Shown here one piece after another: positions 55,109 to 64,000 of a DNA stretch of 64,000 nt. Location of the stretch: NCBI RefSeq assembly GCF_947487515.1, contig NZ_CANKWO010000001.1, forward strand, positions 496,001 through 560,000, written 5' to 3'. Each line of letters opens with the position of its first letter. The first letter of the stretch is position 1. The position numbers and the translations under genes were made by a program. Source of the DNA: an uncultured Litoreibacter sp. (GTDB taxonomy: Bacteria; Pseudomonadota; Alphaproteobacteria; Rhodobacterales; Rhodobacteraceae). Under the pieces are notes generated by a model, which was given only the letters and a program-made list of their open reading frames with translations, was not told the DNA's origin and did not search any database.

Positions 55109-55114
55109 AGCAGC

Positions 55115-56800
55115 TTACACTTCGTCTTTGAAGTGCTTCATCACCATGCGGATCGGGTTCGGCGCGGCCTGACCCAAACCACAAATTGAGGCGTCGCCCA
55201 TCGCTGTGCACAGCTCTTCCAGCAGGGGTTGATCCCAGCTATCGCGCTCCATCAGCTTCACCGCTTTCTCGCACCCGACGCGACACGGGGTGCATTGGCC
55301 GCATGATTCATCCTCAAAGAAACGCAGCATATTCAGCGCGGCCTCTTTGGCGGAATCCTGATCCGACAGGACAACCACAGCCGCCGAGCCGATGAAGGTG
55401 CCCAAAGGTTGCAACGTGTCAAAATCCAGCGGCACATCATTGATATGCGCAGGCAGCAAGCCGGATGACGGGCCGCCCGGCTGGTAGGCCTTGAACACAT
55501 GCCCCTCCAGCATCCCGCCAGCGGCGTCGATGATATCGGTGATGGTTGACCCCGCGGGCAGCAAATGCACGCCTGGCTTGGCAACACGCCCAGACACCGA
55601 ATAGCTGCGCAACCCTGTGCGGCCATTCTTTTCGGTGGCGTTCAGAACATCCGGCCCTTCACGGCAGATGCGCGCAATCCAATGCAATGTTTCGACGTTA
55701 TGCACCAATGTCGGCTGCCCAAATAGCCCGACCTGCGCCACATAGGGCGGACGGTGACGCGGCAACCCGCGCTTGCCTTCGATCGATTCGATCATCGCGC
55801 TTTCTTCACCGCAGATATATGCCCCCGCCCCGCGACGCAGCTCGATATAGCCTTCGGGCGCCAAACCTGCCGCCTCAATAGCTGCAATTTCGCGACACAG
55901 AATTTCCAGAACCGCCGGATATTCATCACGCATATAGATGTAGCAGCGATCCGCCTCCACAGCCCAAGCGGCGATCAACATACCCTCAAGGAAAAGATGC
56001 GGGGTGCGTTCTAGGTAGTAGCGGTCTTTGAATGTACCAGGCTCGCCTTCGTCGCCATTGACGGCCAAATAACGTGGACCGGCATTGCCGCGCACAAAGC
56101 CCCATTTGGTGCCAGACGGGAAGCCCGCGCCCCCGAGCCCGCGCAAACCGGATTCTTTGAGCAACGTCTGCACGTCTTCCCAATTTCCCCCGCTTCGAAT
56201 CGTCAACAAAGCCGCGTAACCGCCTGTTTTGTTGTAATCTTCAAAGGTTTCATAATCAGGAATTTTGGCGTGCGTATCATCTGCGGCAATCGCCGATTCG
56301 ACCTTGGCGACCGTCGCATGATCCACATGATTATGCCCCAGCTCAAGCACCGGCGCGGTGTCACAACGCCCCATGCAAGGCGCGCGCAACACCCGTACCT
56401 GTGTGGCATCCATCCCGTCTTCCAGCGCGGCCTTCAACGCCTGCGCCCCTGCCAATTCGCACGATAGTGAGTCGCACACACGGATCGTCAACGCAGGCGG
56501 CGGGGTCTCTTCCTCTTTGACCACATCGAAATGGGCATAGAAGCTAGCGACCTCGTAGACTTCGGCCATGGACAGGCGCATTTCTTCGGCCAGCGCACGC
56601 AGATTGGCGGCGGACAAATGGCCGAATTCGTCTTGTATGAGATGCAGAAATTCAATCAACAGATCACGGCGACGTGGCCGATCCCCCAGCAGCGACTGCA
56701 CCACAGCCAAAGCATCGTCTTCATATTGACGGCCTTTGGTGAACTTTCGTCCCCGCCCCTTGCCCGATTTCCAAACGCCTTTGCGTTCATCTAGCGCCAT
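55115..56800 (-). CDS. NuoE-NuoF fusion, NAD-dependent dehydrogenase flavin subunit
   Basis: A 561-residue fusion. The N-terminal NuoE-like part has a 2Fe-2S site (C-x4-C in CDSLSC and CMGRC). The NuoF-like part has FMN loop GLGGAGFP near 220, NADH motifs GEPGTFKDR and GAGAYICGEES, and the 4Fe-4S CGQCTPCRVGC...C. It resembles the beta subunit of soluble NAD-formate dehydrogenase (FdsB) or related diaphorases. No alpha (molybdopterin) subunit is adjacent, so its partner is unknown. It is divergent from alkB. Confidence 0.85.
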   Translation of the reverse strand: MALDERKGVWKSGKGRGRKFTKGRQYEDDALAVVQSLLGDRPRRRDLLIEFLHLIQDEFGHLSAANLRALAEEMRLSMAEVYEVASFYAHFDVVKEEETPPPALTIRVCDSLSCELAGAQALKAALEDGMDATQVRVLRAPCMGRCDTAPVLELGHNHVDHATVAKVESAIAADDTHAKIPDYETFEDYNKTGGYAALLTIRSGGNWEDVQTLLKESGLRGLGGAGFPSGTKWGFVRGNAGPRYLAVNGDEGEPGTFKDRYYLERTPHLFLEGMLIAAWAVEADRCYIYMRDEYPAVLEILCREIAAIEAAGLAPEGYIELRRGAGAYICGEESAMIESIEGKRGLPRHRPPYVAQVGLFGQPTLVHNVETLHWIARICREGPDVLNATEKNGRTGLRSYSVSGRVAKPGVHLLPAGSTITDIIDAAGGMLEGHVFKAYQPGGPSSGLLPAHINDVPLDFDTLQPLGTFIGSAAVVVLSDQDSAKEAALNMLRFFEDESCGQCTPCRVGCEKAVKLMERDSWDQPLLEELCTAMGDASICGLGQAAPNPIRMVMKHFKDEV

Positions 56801-56985
56801 GATGCTCTCCCGATCTTGCTTGTGGAGAACCTATGCCGAGACGCGTCGTCAAGAATACGCAAAAACGACCTCAATGAGCGTTCCTGCGCAGCCTGAGCCG
56901 GATTTATTTACAGCTCTTCCATGATTTGGGCACATTCGTATTATTTAGGAAACATCACAGCTCTACCGATTTGGAATAAACACCG

Positions 56986-58029
56986 ATGCCCCGTTCTTTT
57001 CTCGCCTTCACCCTTGCCACATTGCTGCCTCTTCCCTTCTTGATTGCAGGTGCGTTTTTCGGGGGGTGGGCCGTGTGGATCGCGTTGTTCTACATCACCT
57101 TGTTTGTCGCTGGCGTGGATGAATTCATCCCCGCCTTGACCCGTGACGGTGAGGCGGCAGAGGACGAAGAGGCTGATCTGTTGTCCTTAATGCTTGTGGG
57201 CATTCACTTCTTTTTGCTGATTTTGATGGTTTGGGCCTTGTCGGGTCACGGCCCGCGTTTGTTTTGGATAGAAGCGGTAGGCTTATTCGTGGCCACTGGA
57301 TTGTTCATGGGACAAGTCAGCAATTCCAACGCTCATGAATTGATCCACAGGAATGCCCGCGGTCTGCGTCGGGCGGGCAAATGGGTTTATATTTCGCTGT
57401 TGTTCGGACACCATGTATCGGCGCATCCGCTGGTGCATCACACTCATGTGGGCACGCCAAACGACCCAAACACCTCGCGCCTGAACGAGAGTATCTACCG
57501 CTTTATGCAACGTGCGTGGGTGGGGAGTTTCAAGGCAGGGCTCAGCGCTGAAGAAAAACGCTTGGCGCCTCTTGGCATTGGCCGGTGGGACATGAAAAAC
57601 CCCTATTTTCTCTATGTCAGCGGAGCCGTGCTGATGCTGCTGCTTGCCCTGTTCATTGCGGGGCCATACGGCGTGTTGATCTATGTGCTCTTGGCCATTT
57701 TTGCGCAGACGCAACTGATGTTGTCGGACTATGTGCAGCATTACGGGCTGGAGCGCGCGCAGCTAGCAGATGGAACATATGAGCCCGTAGGCGTCCAGCA
57801 TTCTTGGAACGCGCCGCATTGGTTGTCCTCCCTTTGGATGCTGAATGCCCCGCGCCATTCCGATCACCATGCGCATCCGTCCAAGCATTTCACGAACCTA
57901 GAGATCCCCGCACGCGGGGAGGCCCCCATGCTGCCGCATTCCTTGCCCGTTATGGCGTGTATCGCGCTTTACCCAAAGCTGTGGAAAAAGGTGATGAACC
58001 CGCATGCGCAGGCGTGGAGGGTGGCTTGA
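56986..58029 (+). CDS. alkB: Alkane 1-monooxygenase
   Basis: A 347-residue integral-membrane di-iron hydroxylase oxidising n-alkanes to 1-alkanols. Histidine boxes are HELIH (117-121), HHVSAHPLVHH (142-152) and RHSDHH (290-295), and QHYG near 251. No rubredoxin or rubredoxin reductase gene is in the window; these electron donors must be elsewhere. It is divergent from the NuoE-NuoF fusion with 185 bases between starts. Confidence 0.93.
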   Translation: MPRSFLAFTLATLLPLPFLIAGAFFGGWAVWIALFYITLFVAGVDEFIPALTRDGEAAEDEEADLLSLMLVGIHFFLLILMVWALSGHGPRLFWIEAVGLFVATGLFMGQVSNSNAHELIHRNARGLRRAGKWVYISLLFGHHVSAHPLVHHTHVGTPNDPNTSRLNESIYRFMQRAWVGSFKAGLSAEEKRLAPLGIGRWDMKNPYFLYVSGAVLMLLLALFIAGPYGVLIYVLLAIFAQTQLMLSDYVQHYGLERAQLADGTYEPVGVQHSWNAPHWLSSLWMLNAPRHSDHHAHPSKHFTNLEIPARGEAPMLPHSLPVMACIALYPKLWKKVMNPHAQAWRVA

Positions 58030-58060
58030 CCCGTCGCCGCTTTGCACCCATTTTGGGCCA

Positions 58061-58468
58061 ATGAAATATCTTGCCCTCCTTATCTGCCTTGCACTTCCCG
58101 CCCATGCGGAAACCCCGATGACAGCGGCCCAATTCGAGGCTTTTACCAAAGGGTCGACCATATTTTTCAACCGCCACGGTGCGCCCTATGGCGCGGAGCA
58201 ATATCTCGAAGATCGCAAGGTCATCTGGAGCTTCCTTGACGGTAGATGCCAGCGCGGTTCTTGGAGCGCGAAGAGCGACCAGATTTGCTTCCTATATGAC
58301 GGCCAACCCAGCCCTTTGTGCTGGTATTTCTTCGATGACAACGGCCGCCAATCCGCGCGGGTTGTCGGGGATGTTCCTGAAAACGATCTGGTTGCGGCGG
58401 GAAAAAGCAAAAGCCCCCTCGCCTGCCCGGGACCTGAAGTGGGCGTCAGCTATCGGGTGATTGAATGA
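58061..58468 (+). CDS. Small secreted protein of unknown function
   Basis: A 135-residue protein with a signal peptide (cleavage near HAE, residue 16). Four cysteines (RCQRG, ICFL, LCWY, ACPG) suggest disulfides. Hydrophobic and charged residues are well distributed; no domain recognised. It begins 32 bases after the alkB stop and could be co-transcribed. Confidence 0.7.
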   Translation: MKYLALLICLALPAHAETPMTAAQFEAFTKGSTIFFNRHGAPYGAEQYLEDRKVIWSFLDGRCQRGSWSAKSDQICFLYDGQPSPLCWYFFDDNGRQSARVVGDVPENDLVAAGKSKSPLACPGPEVGVSYRVIE

Positions 58469-58538
58469 GAACGCGCCAGCTGGGGACTTCCGCTCGTGCG
58501 GCATTCTGCAGGTAGGGTCCACAAGTAGGGATAGAAGG

Positions 58539-60089
58539 TTAATCGTCAAACAGGCTGGCTTGGCCTGATTTCGGCGGCTTTGGCTTGGGGGCGGGTTTTG
58601 CGGCCGCGCCGACAGGGATACGGGCATCTTTGAACTGAACCTCCAAGGCGGCGGCTTTCTTGGCGGCCTTGCTGTCAGTGACGACCTTATCGCCATCCCA
58701 AACCACCGCATACCCTCGCTGCAAGGTCGCTTGATATCCCAGCGTTTCGCGCAAACGGTCCAGCTTTTCCATGTTCGAACGCCAGTTGAGCACCTGCCCC
58801 TGTCCGGCTTGCGATGCTGCACGGGTGGCCCGTGCAAGACGGTCGCGTTGTAGGGTTAGGTCGCGGCTAAGCCCGTTGGGGCTTAATCCGGCGGCCACGC
58901 GGTCAAACTGCGCACGGGATCGTTCTGCCCGACGGTCCAACGCCACTGCCAGCTTGTCGCTTGCTTGGTTTAGACGGGCTTTCATCCGGTCGGTTTGACG
59001 CGCAAGGATTGAAGGGCGCAGCGGTGAGACGGCTTTTTCAAACGCCAGCCGTTTTGCCGCGGCCCCTGCCTTAAGCGACGCGTCCAAACGCCCGCCTGCA
59101 ATATCGAAACGTTGACGCGCCACTTGCGTCAATTCCTCGCGACGGGGCAACGCGCGTGACACATCGGCCAAGCGCTGCTTGCGGGCGCCAACCATACCGG
59201 TGAGGGCTTGCGCCATACGCGCCCCATAGCTGTCGACCGCCGCCAGCAGTTCCAACCTTACGGGCACCGCATGCTCTGCCGCCGCCGTCGGCGTGGGCGC
59301 GCGCAAATCGGATACATAGTCAATCAACGTGGTGTCGGTTTCATGCCCCACCGCCGAGATCAGCGGAATGTCCGAGGCCGCCGCCGCACGGGCCACCGCT
59401 TCCTCGTTAAACCCCCATAGATCTTCAATCGAGCCGCCGCCGCGTGCAACGATGATCAGGTCGGGACGCGGAAGGGCCCCGCCTGACGTCAGCGCGTTGA
59501 AGCCGTTGATTGCAGCAGTCACTTGTGGCGCACAAGCCTCGCCTTGCACGGCCACCGGCCAAATCAAGACCTTGCGCGGGAAACGGTCGCGCAAGCGGTG
59601 CAAAATATCGCGAATAACCGCGCCTTGCGGCGAAGTCACAACGCCGATGATCTCTGGCAAATACGGAATGCGCTTCTTGCGCGATGCGTCGAACAGCCCC
59701 TCGCTTTCCAACAGAGCCTTGCGCTTTTCCAGCATGGCCATCAGCGCGCCGACACCTGCGGGGCGGATTTCTTCGATCACCATTTGGTATTTTGATTGTC
59801 CGGGGAAGGTGGTCAGCTTGCCGATGGCTACGACCTCCATCCCCTCCTCGGGCCGAATGGCCATTTTGGCGGCCTGCCCTTTCCAGATGATCGAGGCCAG
59901 CACCGCACGGTCATCTTTGAGGTCCAGATACACATGGCCGGATCGCGCAATCATCACGCGGCCAACCTCGCCTTTGATGCGCACGCGACCAAATTGCCCC
60001 TCGATGGTACGCTTCACCGCACCCGCAATTTCGGTGACTGTAAATTCCGGCTCGTTGCGGCCCGGTTGATCGTCTTCGAGAAGGTCCAT
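58539..60089 (-). CDS. xseA: Exodeoxyribonuclease VII large subunit
   Basis: A 516-residue nuclease subunit degrading single-stranded DNA. An N-terminal OB-fold (about 15-105), catalytic core (RGGGS, GHETDTTL) and a long helical C-terminus fit XseA. ATG 60089 is the family start; the frame to 60503 would add a non-homologous stretch. The small subunit xseB is not adjacent. It is divergent from purD. Confidence 0.93.
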   Translation of the reverse strand: MDLLEDDQPGRNEPEFTVTEIAGAVKRTIEGQFGRVRIKGEVGRVMIARSGHVYLDLKDDRAVLASIIWKGQAAKMAIRPEEGMEVVAIGKLTTFPGQSKYQMVIEEIRPAGVGALMAMLEKRKALLESEGLFDASRKKRIPYLPEIIGVVTSPQGAVIRDILHRLRDRFPRKVLIWPVAVQGEACAPQVTAAINGFNALTSGGALPRPDLIIVARGGGSIEDLWGFNEEAVARAAAASDIPLISAVGHETDTTLIDYVSDLRAPTPTAAAEHAVPVRLELLAAVDSYGARMAQALTGMVGARKQRLADVSRALPRREELTQVARQRFDIAGGRLDASLKAGAAAKRLAFEKAVSPLRPSILARQTDRMKARLNQASDKLAVALDRRAERSRAQFDRVAAGLSPNGLSRDLTLQRDRLARATRAASQAGQGQVLNWRSNMEKLDRLRETLGYQATLQRGYAVVWDGDKVVTDSKAAKKAAALEVQFKDARIPVGAAAKPAPKPKPPKSGQASLFDD

Positions 60090-60153
60090 GTCGTAGCTCT
60101 TGTGATGCCTGCCCGCGCAGCTTAGAACGCCCGAAACCAGAGGGGAAGCGACG

Positions 60154-61412
60154 ATGAACATTTTGATCCTTGGAAGCGGCGGACGTGAACACGCTTTGGC
60201 ATGGGCCGTGAAGCAAAATCCGAAATGTGATCGCCTGATCGTGGCCCCAGGAAACGCGGGCATCGCCGGCGTGGCAGAATGTGCCGCACTCAACATCATG
60301 AGCCCTGATGCTGTCGTCGACTTTGCCCAAAGCCAGTCGATTGATTTCGTCATCATCGGGCCGGAAGACCCGTTGGCCGCGGGCGTTGCGGACGCCCTGC
60401 GCTCTGCGGGCATCTTGTGCTTTGGCCCTTCGGCGGCTGCAGCACGGTTGGAGGCCTCCAAAAGCTTCACCAAGGAAATCTGCGACGCGGCCAATGCACC
60501 CACCGCAGGTTACGCGCATTTCACCGATCTTGAAGCCGCAAAGGCCTATGTTAAGGAGCAAGGCGCGCCGATTGTGATCAAGGCTGACGGTCTGGCCGCG
60601 GGGAAAGGCGTCGTTGTGGCAATGGAGCTGCAAGAGGCCCTAGACGCTTTGGATGACATGCTTGGCGGCGCATTTGGTGCGGCAGGTGCAGAAGTGGTGA
60701 TCGAAGAGTTCATGGAAGGCGAGGAAGCCTCCTACTTCATCCTGTCAGACGGCAAGACCGTTTTGCCGATTGGCACCGCCCAAGACCACAAGCGCGCCTA
60801 TGACGGCGACAAAGGCCCCAACACCGGCGGCATGGGGGCCTATTCCCCTGCCCCTGTTTTGTCGGACGACATCGCAGCCAAAGCCATCAAGGAAATCGTG
60901 CAGCCCACCATCGACGAGATGGCAAAACGCGGCACCCCCTATCAAGGTGTGCTTTACGCGGGCTTTATGATCAAAGACGGGCAGCCACGGCTGGTCGAAT
61001 ACAATTGCCGCTTTGGCGACCCTGAGTGTCAGGTGTTGATGATCCGTCTGGGTGCGCAAGCCCTCGACCTGATGCTCGCCTGTGCCGAAGAACGTTTGGC
61101 AGACGTGAGTGTCAACTGGGCGGATGACCATGCCATCACGATTGTGATGGCGTCAAACGGGTATCCGGCTGCATATGAAAAGGGTTCCGTCATTCGTGGG
61201 CTTGAAGCCCTACCCGAAGACAGCGCCAATATGGTGTTTCACGCCGGAACCAAAGCAGAAGGCGCGACGATCACCGCCGTCGGCGGACGCGTGCTCAGCG
61301 TCACTGCGCGCGGGGCGTCCCTGTCGGAAGCCCGCGACCGTGCCTATGCAATGGTGTCAGATATCGACTGGCCGGAAGGCTTTAACCGTTCAGACATTGG
61401 CTGGCGCGCGCT

Positions 61413-61416
<4 letters not shown>
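60154..61416 (+). CDS. purD: Phosphoribosylamine-glycine ligase
   Basis: A 420-residue ATP-grasp enzyme of purine synthesis. N-terminal GSGGREHALAWA and the ATP-grasp segment KADGLAAGKGVVVA near 145 are characteristic, with ATP-binding loop GEEASYFILSDG and a C-terminal domain with RFGDPE. GGGGAAG precedes the ATG. The 3' end overlaps the FG-GAP gene by four bases. Confidence 0.97.
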
Positions 61417-62662
<1,246 letters not shown>

Positions 62663-62693
62663 CTAGACCGCATCACATAGGGTCCGAGCAGAC

Positions 62694-63254
62694 ATGTCCC
62701 AAATGATCAACAAACGCAGCCTCGCCGCTGCCGTGACGCTTGCCGTTTTGACGGGCTGTTCACCGGTGTCTGTTGGCCCCGACGTCACCAAGCTGATCAC
62801 TCCGACCCATATTACAGCGGTGGATATGAAGCCTCCCTCTGAGCTGCCGGGCGTTTGCTGGGGGCATATTCCAGGGCCGCAGATCACCCAGATCGTGTCG
62901 GATATCGTCATCGCCACCCCTGCCCAATTCGGGCCGAACGGCGAGGAAATATCACCAGCAATTTACCGCGAAGTCACCCGTCCGCAAACGTTCAACGAAG
63001 GCGACGGCCGCTGGTTTACGCGCACATGCGACGCGGATATGACGCCCGAATTCGTGGCCACCTTGCAACGCGCTTTGGCGGCCCGCGGTCTCTACCGTGG
63101 GGACATCAACGGCCTGATGGATCAGCGCACTCTGCGCGCGGTTCAGGAGTTCCAAACACCGCAAGGCCTAGATAGCGCAGTGCTGAGCCAAAGCGCCGCC
63201 CAGCAACTGGGGTTGATCGCGGTTGAGGTCGAACGCGACACCTCCGAAGGGTAA
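62694..63254 (+). CDS. Peptidoglycan-binding lipoprotein
   Basis: A 186-residue lipoprotein with lipobox LTGC (Cys22). The C-terminal 60 residues (about 118-178), LQRALAARGLYRGDINGLMDQRTLRAVQEFQ, match a PG_binding_1 repeat. The middle has two further Cys in VCWGHIPGP and RTCDADM. It is the third wall-binding envelope protein in the window. Confidence 0.85.
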   Translation: MSQMINKRSLAAAVTLAVLTGCSPVSVGPDVTKLITPTHITAVDMKPPSELPGVCWGHIPGPQITQIVSDIVIATPAQFGPNGEEISPAIYREVTRPQTFNEGDGRWFTRTCDADMTPEFVATLQRALAARGLYRGDINGLMDQRTLRAVQEFQTPQGLDSAVLSQSAAQQLGLIAVEVERDTSEG

Positions 63255-63287
63255 CCCTTTGCCCGGAGCGCGCAGGAAAGGACCATT

Positions 63288-64000
63288 GTGGCCAACACCC
63301 CGATCCTCCTAGGAAACTCCATCTACGAGCGCACTGGCAAGGGGACACGCCATCCTTTGGCTTGGCCCAAAACTGCCCCGACCTTGGCGCTTATCCGGCG
63401 CCTGCCGTGGTATGATCCGGCCCAATATGTGGAAAGCCCCCAAACCAGCTCACGCCGGATAAAGGCCTTTCATGACCCGAACTATGTTGACGCCGCCTTT
63501 GACGCCGAGACGCAACAAATGGTCCCCGATGCTATTCGCTTGAAGTTCGGGCTGGGCAGCAGCGACAACCCTATTTTTCCCAGCGTTATCCATCGCGCCT
63601 CGGCGGCCTGTGGTGCAGCACTCAAAGCCGCAGCGCTGTTGCGCGATGGCGGCGTCGTCCACAGCCCGCTGGGTGGCGCGCATCATTCGCAGCCCGCCCG
63701 CGCCAGTGGTTTTGGCTACTTCAACGACCTTGTGCTTGGGATAATGGCCCTCACTGAAACCTCCTCAAAACGCGTCGCCTACATCGATCTGGATGCGCAT
63801 CACGGCAATGCCGTCGAGGACGCCTTTGCCTTCAACCCGAACGTCATGACCGTCTCGGTTCATCAACAGAACTGCTGGCCCCATAGCGGCATTGAGAGCG
63901 ACCCGAAGTTCAATGTCTATAACCTTCCCGTGCCCGCAGGGTTCAACGATAGCGAAATGGCGCATGTGGTTCAGGAGGGCTTGCTGCCCTTGCTGGACCG
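63288..64000 (+). CDS. Histone-deacetylase-family amidohydrolase, 3' end outside window
   Basis: The first 237 codons are visible. The start is GTG 63288, preceded by AGGAAAGG. HDAC motifs are His132-His133 in LGGAHHS, then FGYFND, and metal ligands D169-x-H171 in DLDAHHGN. Bacterial members are acetylpolyamine amidohydrolases or AcuC-type deacetylases; the specificity is not clear. Confidence 0.85.
   Translation, partial: MANTPILLGNSIYERTGKGTRHPLAWPKTAPTLALIRRLPWYDPAQYVESPQTSSRRIKAFHDPNYVDAAFDAETQQMVPDAIRLKFGLGSSDNPIFPSVIHRASAACGAALKAAALLRDGGVVHSPLGGAHHSQPARASGFGYFNDLVLGIMALTETSSKRVAYIDLDAHHGNAVEDAFAFNPNVMTVSVHQQNCWPHSGIESDPKFNVYNLPVPAGFNDSEMAHVVQEGLLPLLD

Overview
The window looks like chromosomal DNA of a Rhodobacterales alphaproteobacterium, most likely of the Roseobacter group. 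GC is roughly 60 percent by eye and the genes are densely packed with many 4-base stop/start overlaps. Three features point to that lineage: the order glyQ - small membrane protein - glyS - PPDK-like gene; a SAM-II (alphaproteobacterial) riboswitch in front of metZ; and a free-standing Hint-domain protein. I saw no insertion sequence, prophage, CRISPR array or rRNA. Two tRNA genes (Ser-TGA, Leu-GAG) are present. Nearly all of the window reads as core housekeeping sequence.

Layout. 1-2.4 kb: end of a sugar-uptake locus (glycoside hydrolase, ABC ATPase). 2.4-9.1 kb: tRNA-Ser, then a tight run of SPOR lipoprotein, D-Ala-D-Ala carboxypeptidase, tmk, holB, tatD-like nuclease, MBL hydrolase and AEC carrier. 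9.1-16.5 kb: Hint protein, passenger-less outer-membrane barrel, ArsC-like protein, tRNA-Leu, lipB, ctaD with a DUF2244 protein, an AT-richer secreted beta-helix protein, yqeY. 16.6-23.9 kb: carA, a glycosyltransferase fused to a MshEN module, GntR regulator, HAD nucleotidase, UbiH-type hydroxylase, class V aminotransferase, small lipoprotein. 23.9-27 kb: two Lrp/AsnC regulators divergent from ilvC, then a DMT exporter. 27-31.1 kb: glmM, folP, folB, SleB-type hydrolase, all leftward. 31.3-37.5 kb: glyQ, small membrane protein, glyS and a PEP-utilising enzyme. 37.7-45 kb: SPOR/peptidoglycan-binding/trypsin-fold protein, TetR and flavodoxin-fold oxidoreductase pair, TPP enzyme, TrkH, FolD-like protein. 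45.2-51 kb: SAM-II riboswitch with metZ, folE2, alpha/beta hydrolase, arsR-acr3-arsC-arsH. 51-64 kb: yciB, DMT exporter, ftsY, lytic transglycosylase, NuoE-NuoF fusion, alkB, xseA, purD, FG-GAP protein, ferredoxin, peptidoglycan-binding lipoprotein, and the start of a histone-deacetylase-like gene.

Working together: four genes touch folate metabolism (folP, folB, folE2, a divergent folD). Several envelope genes handle peptidoglycan. The ars genes form one complete arsenic-resistance unit with its own repressor.

I found no wholly new multi-gene system. The most interesting points are enzymes whose sequences break the family rule: a trypsin fold with all three catalytic residues replaced, a FolD without its catalytic lysine, a PPDK with an eroded ATP-grasp half, and an orphan NuoEF fusion. 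Others are a probable c-di-GMP-binding module fused to a QxxRW glycosyltransferase, the metZ riboswitch with its terminator, and a doubled palindromic operator between a TetR gene and an oxidoreductase. Residue assignments were made by eye, without alignment or structure prediction.
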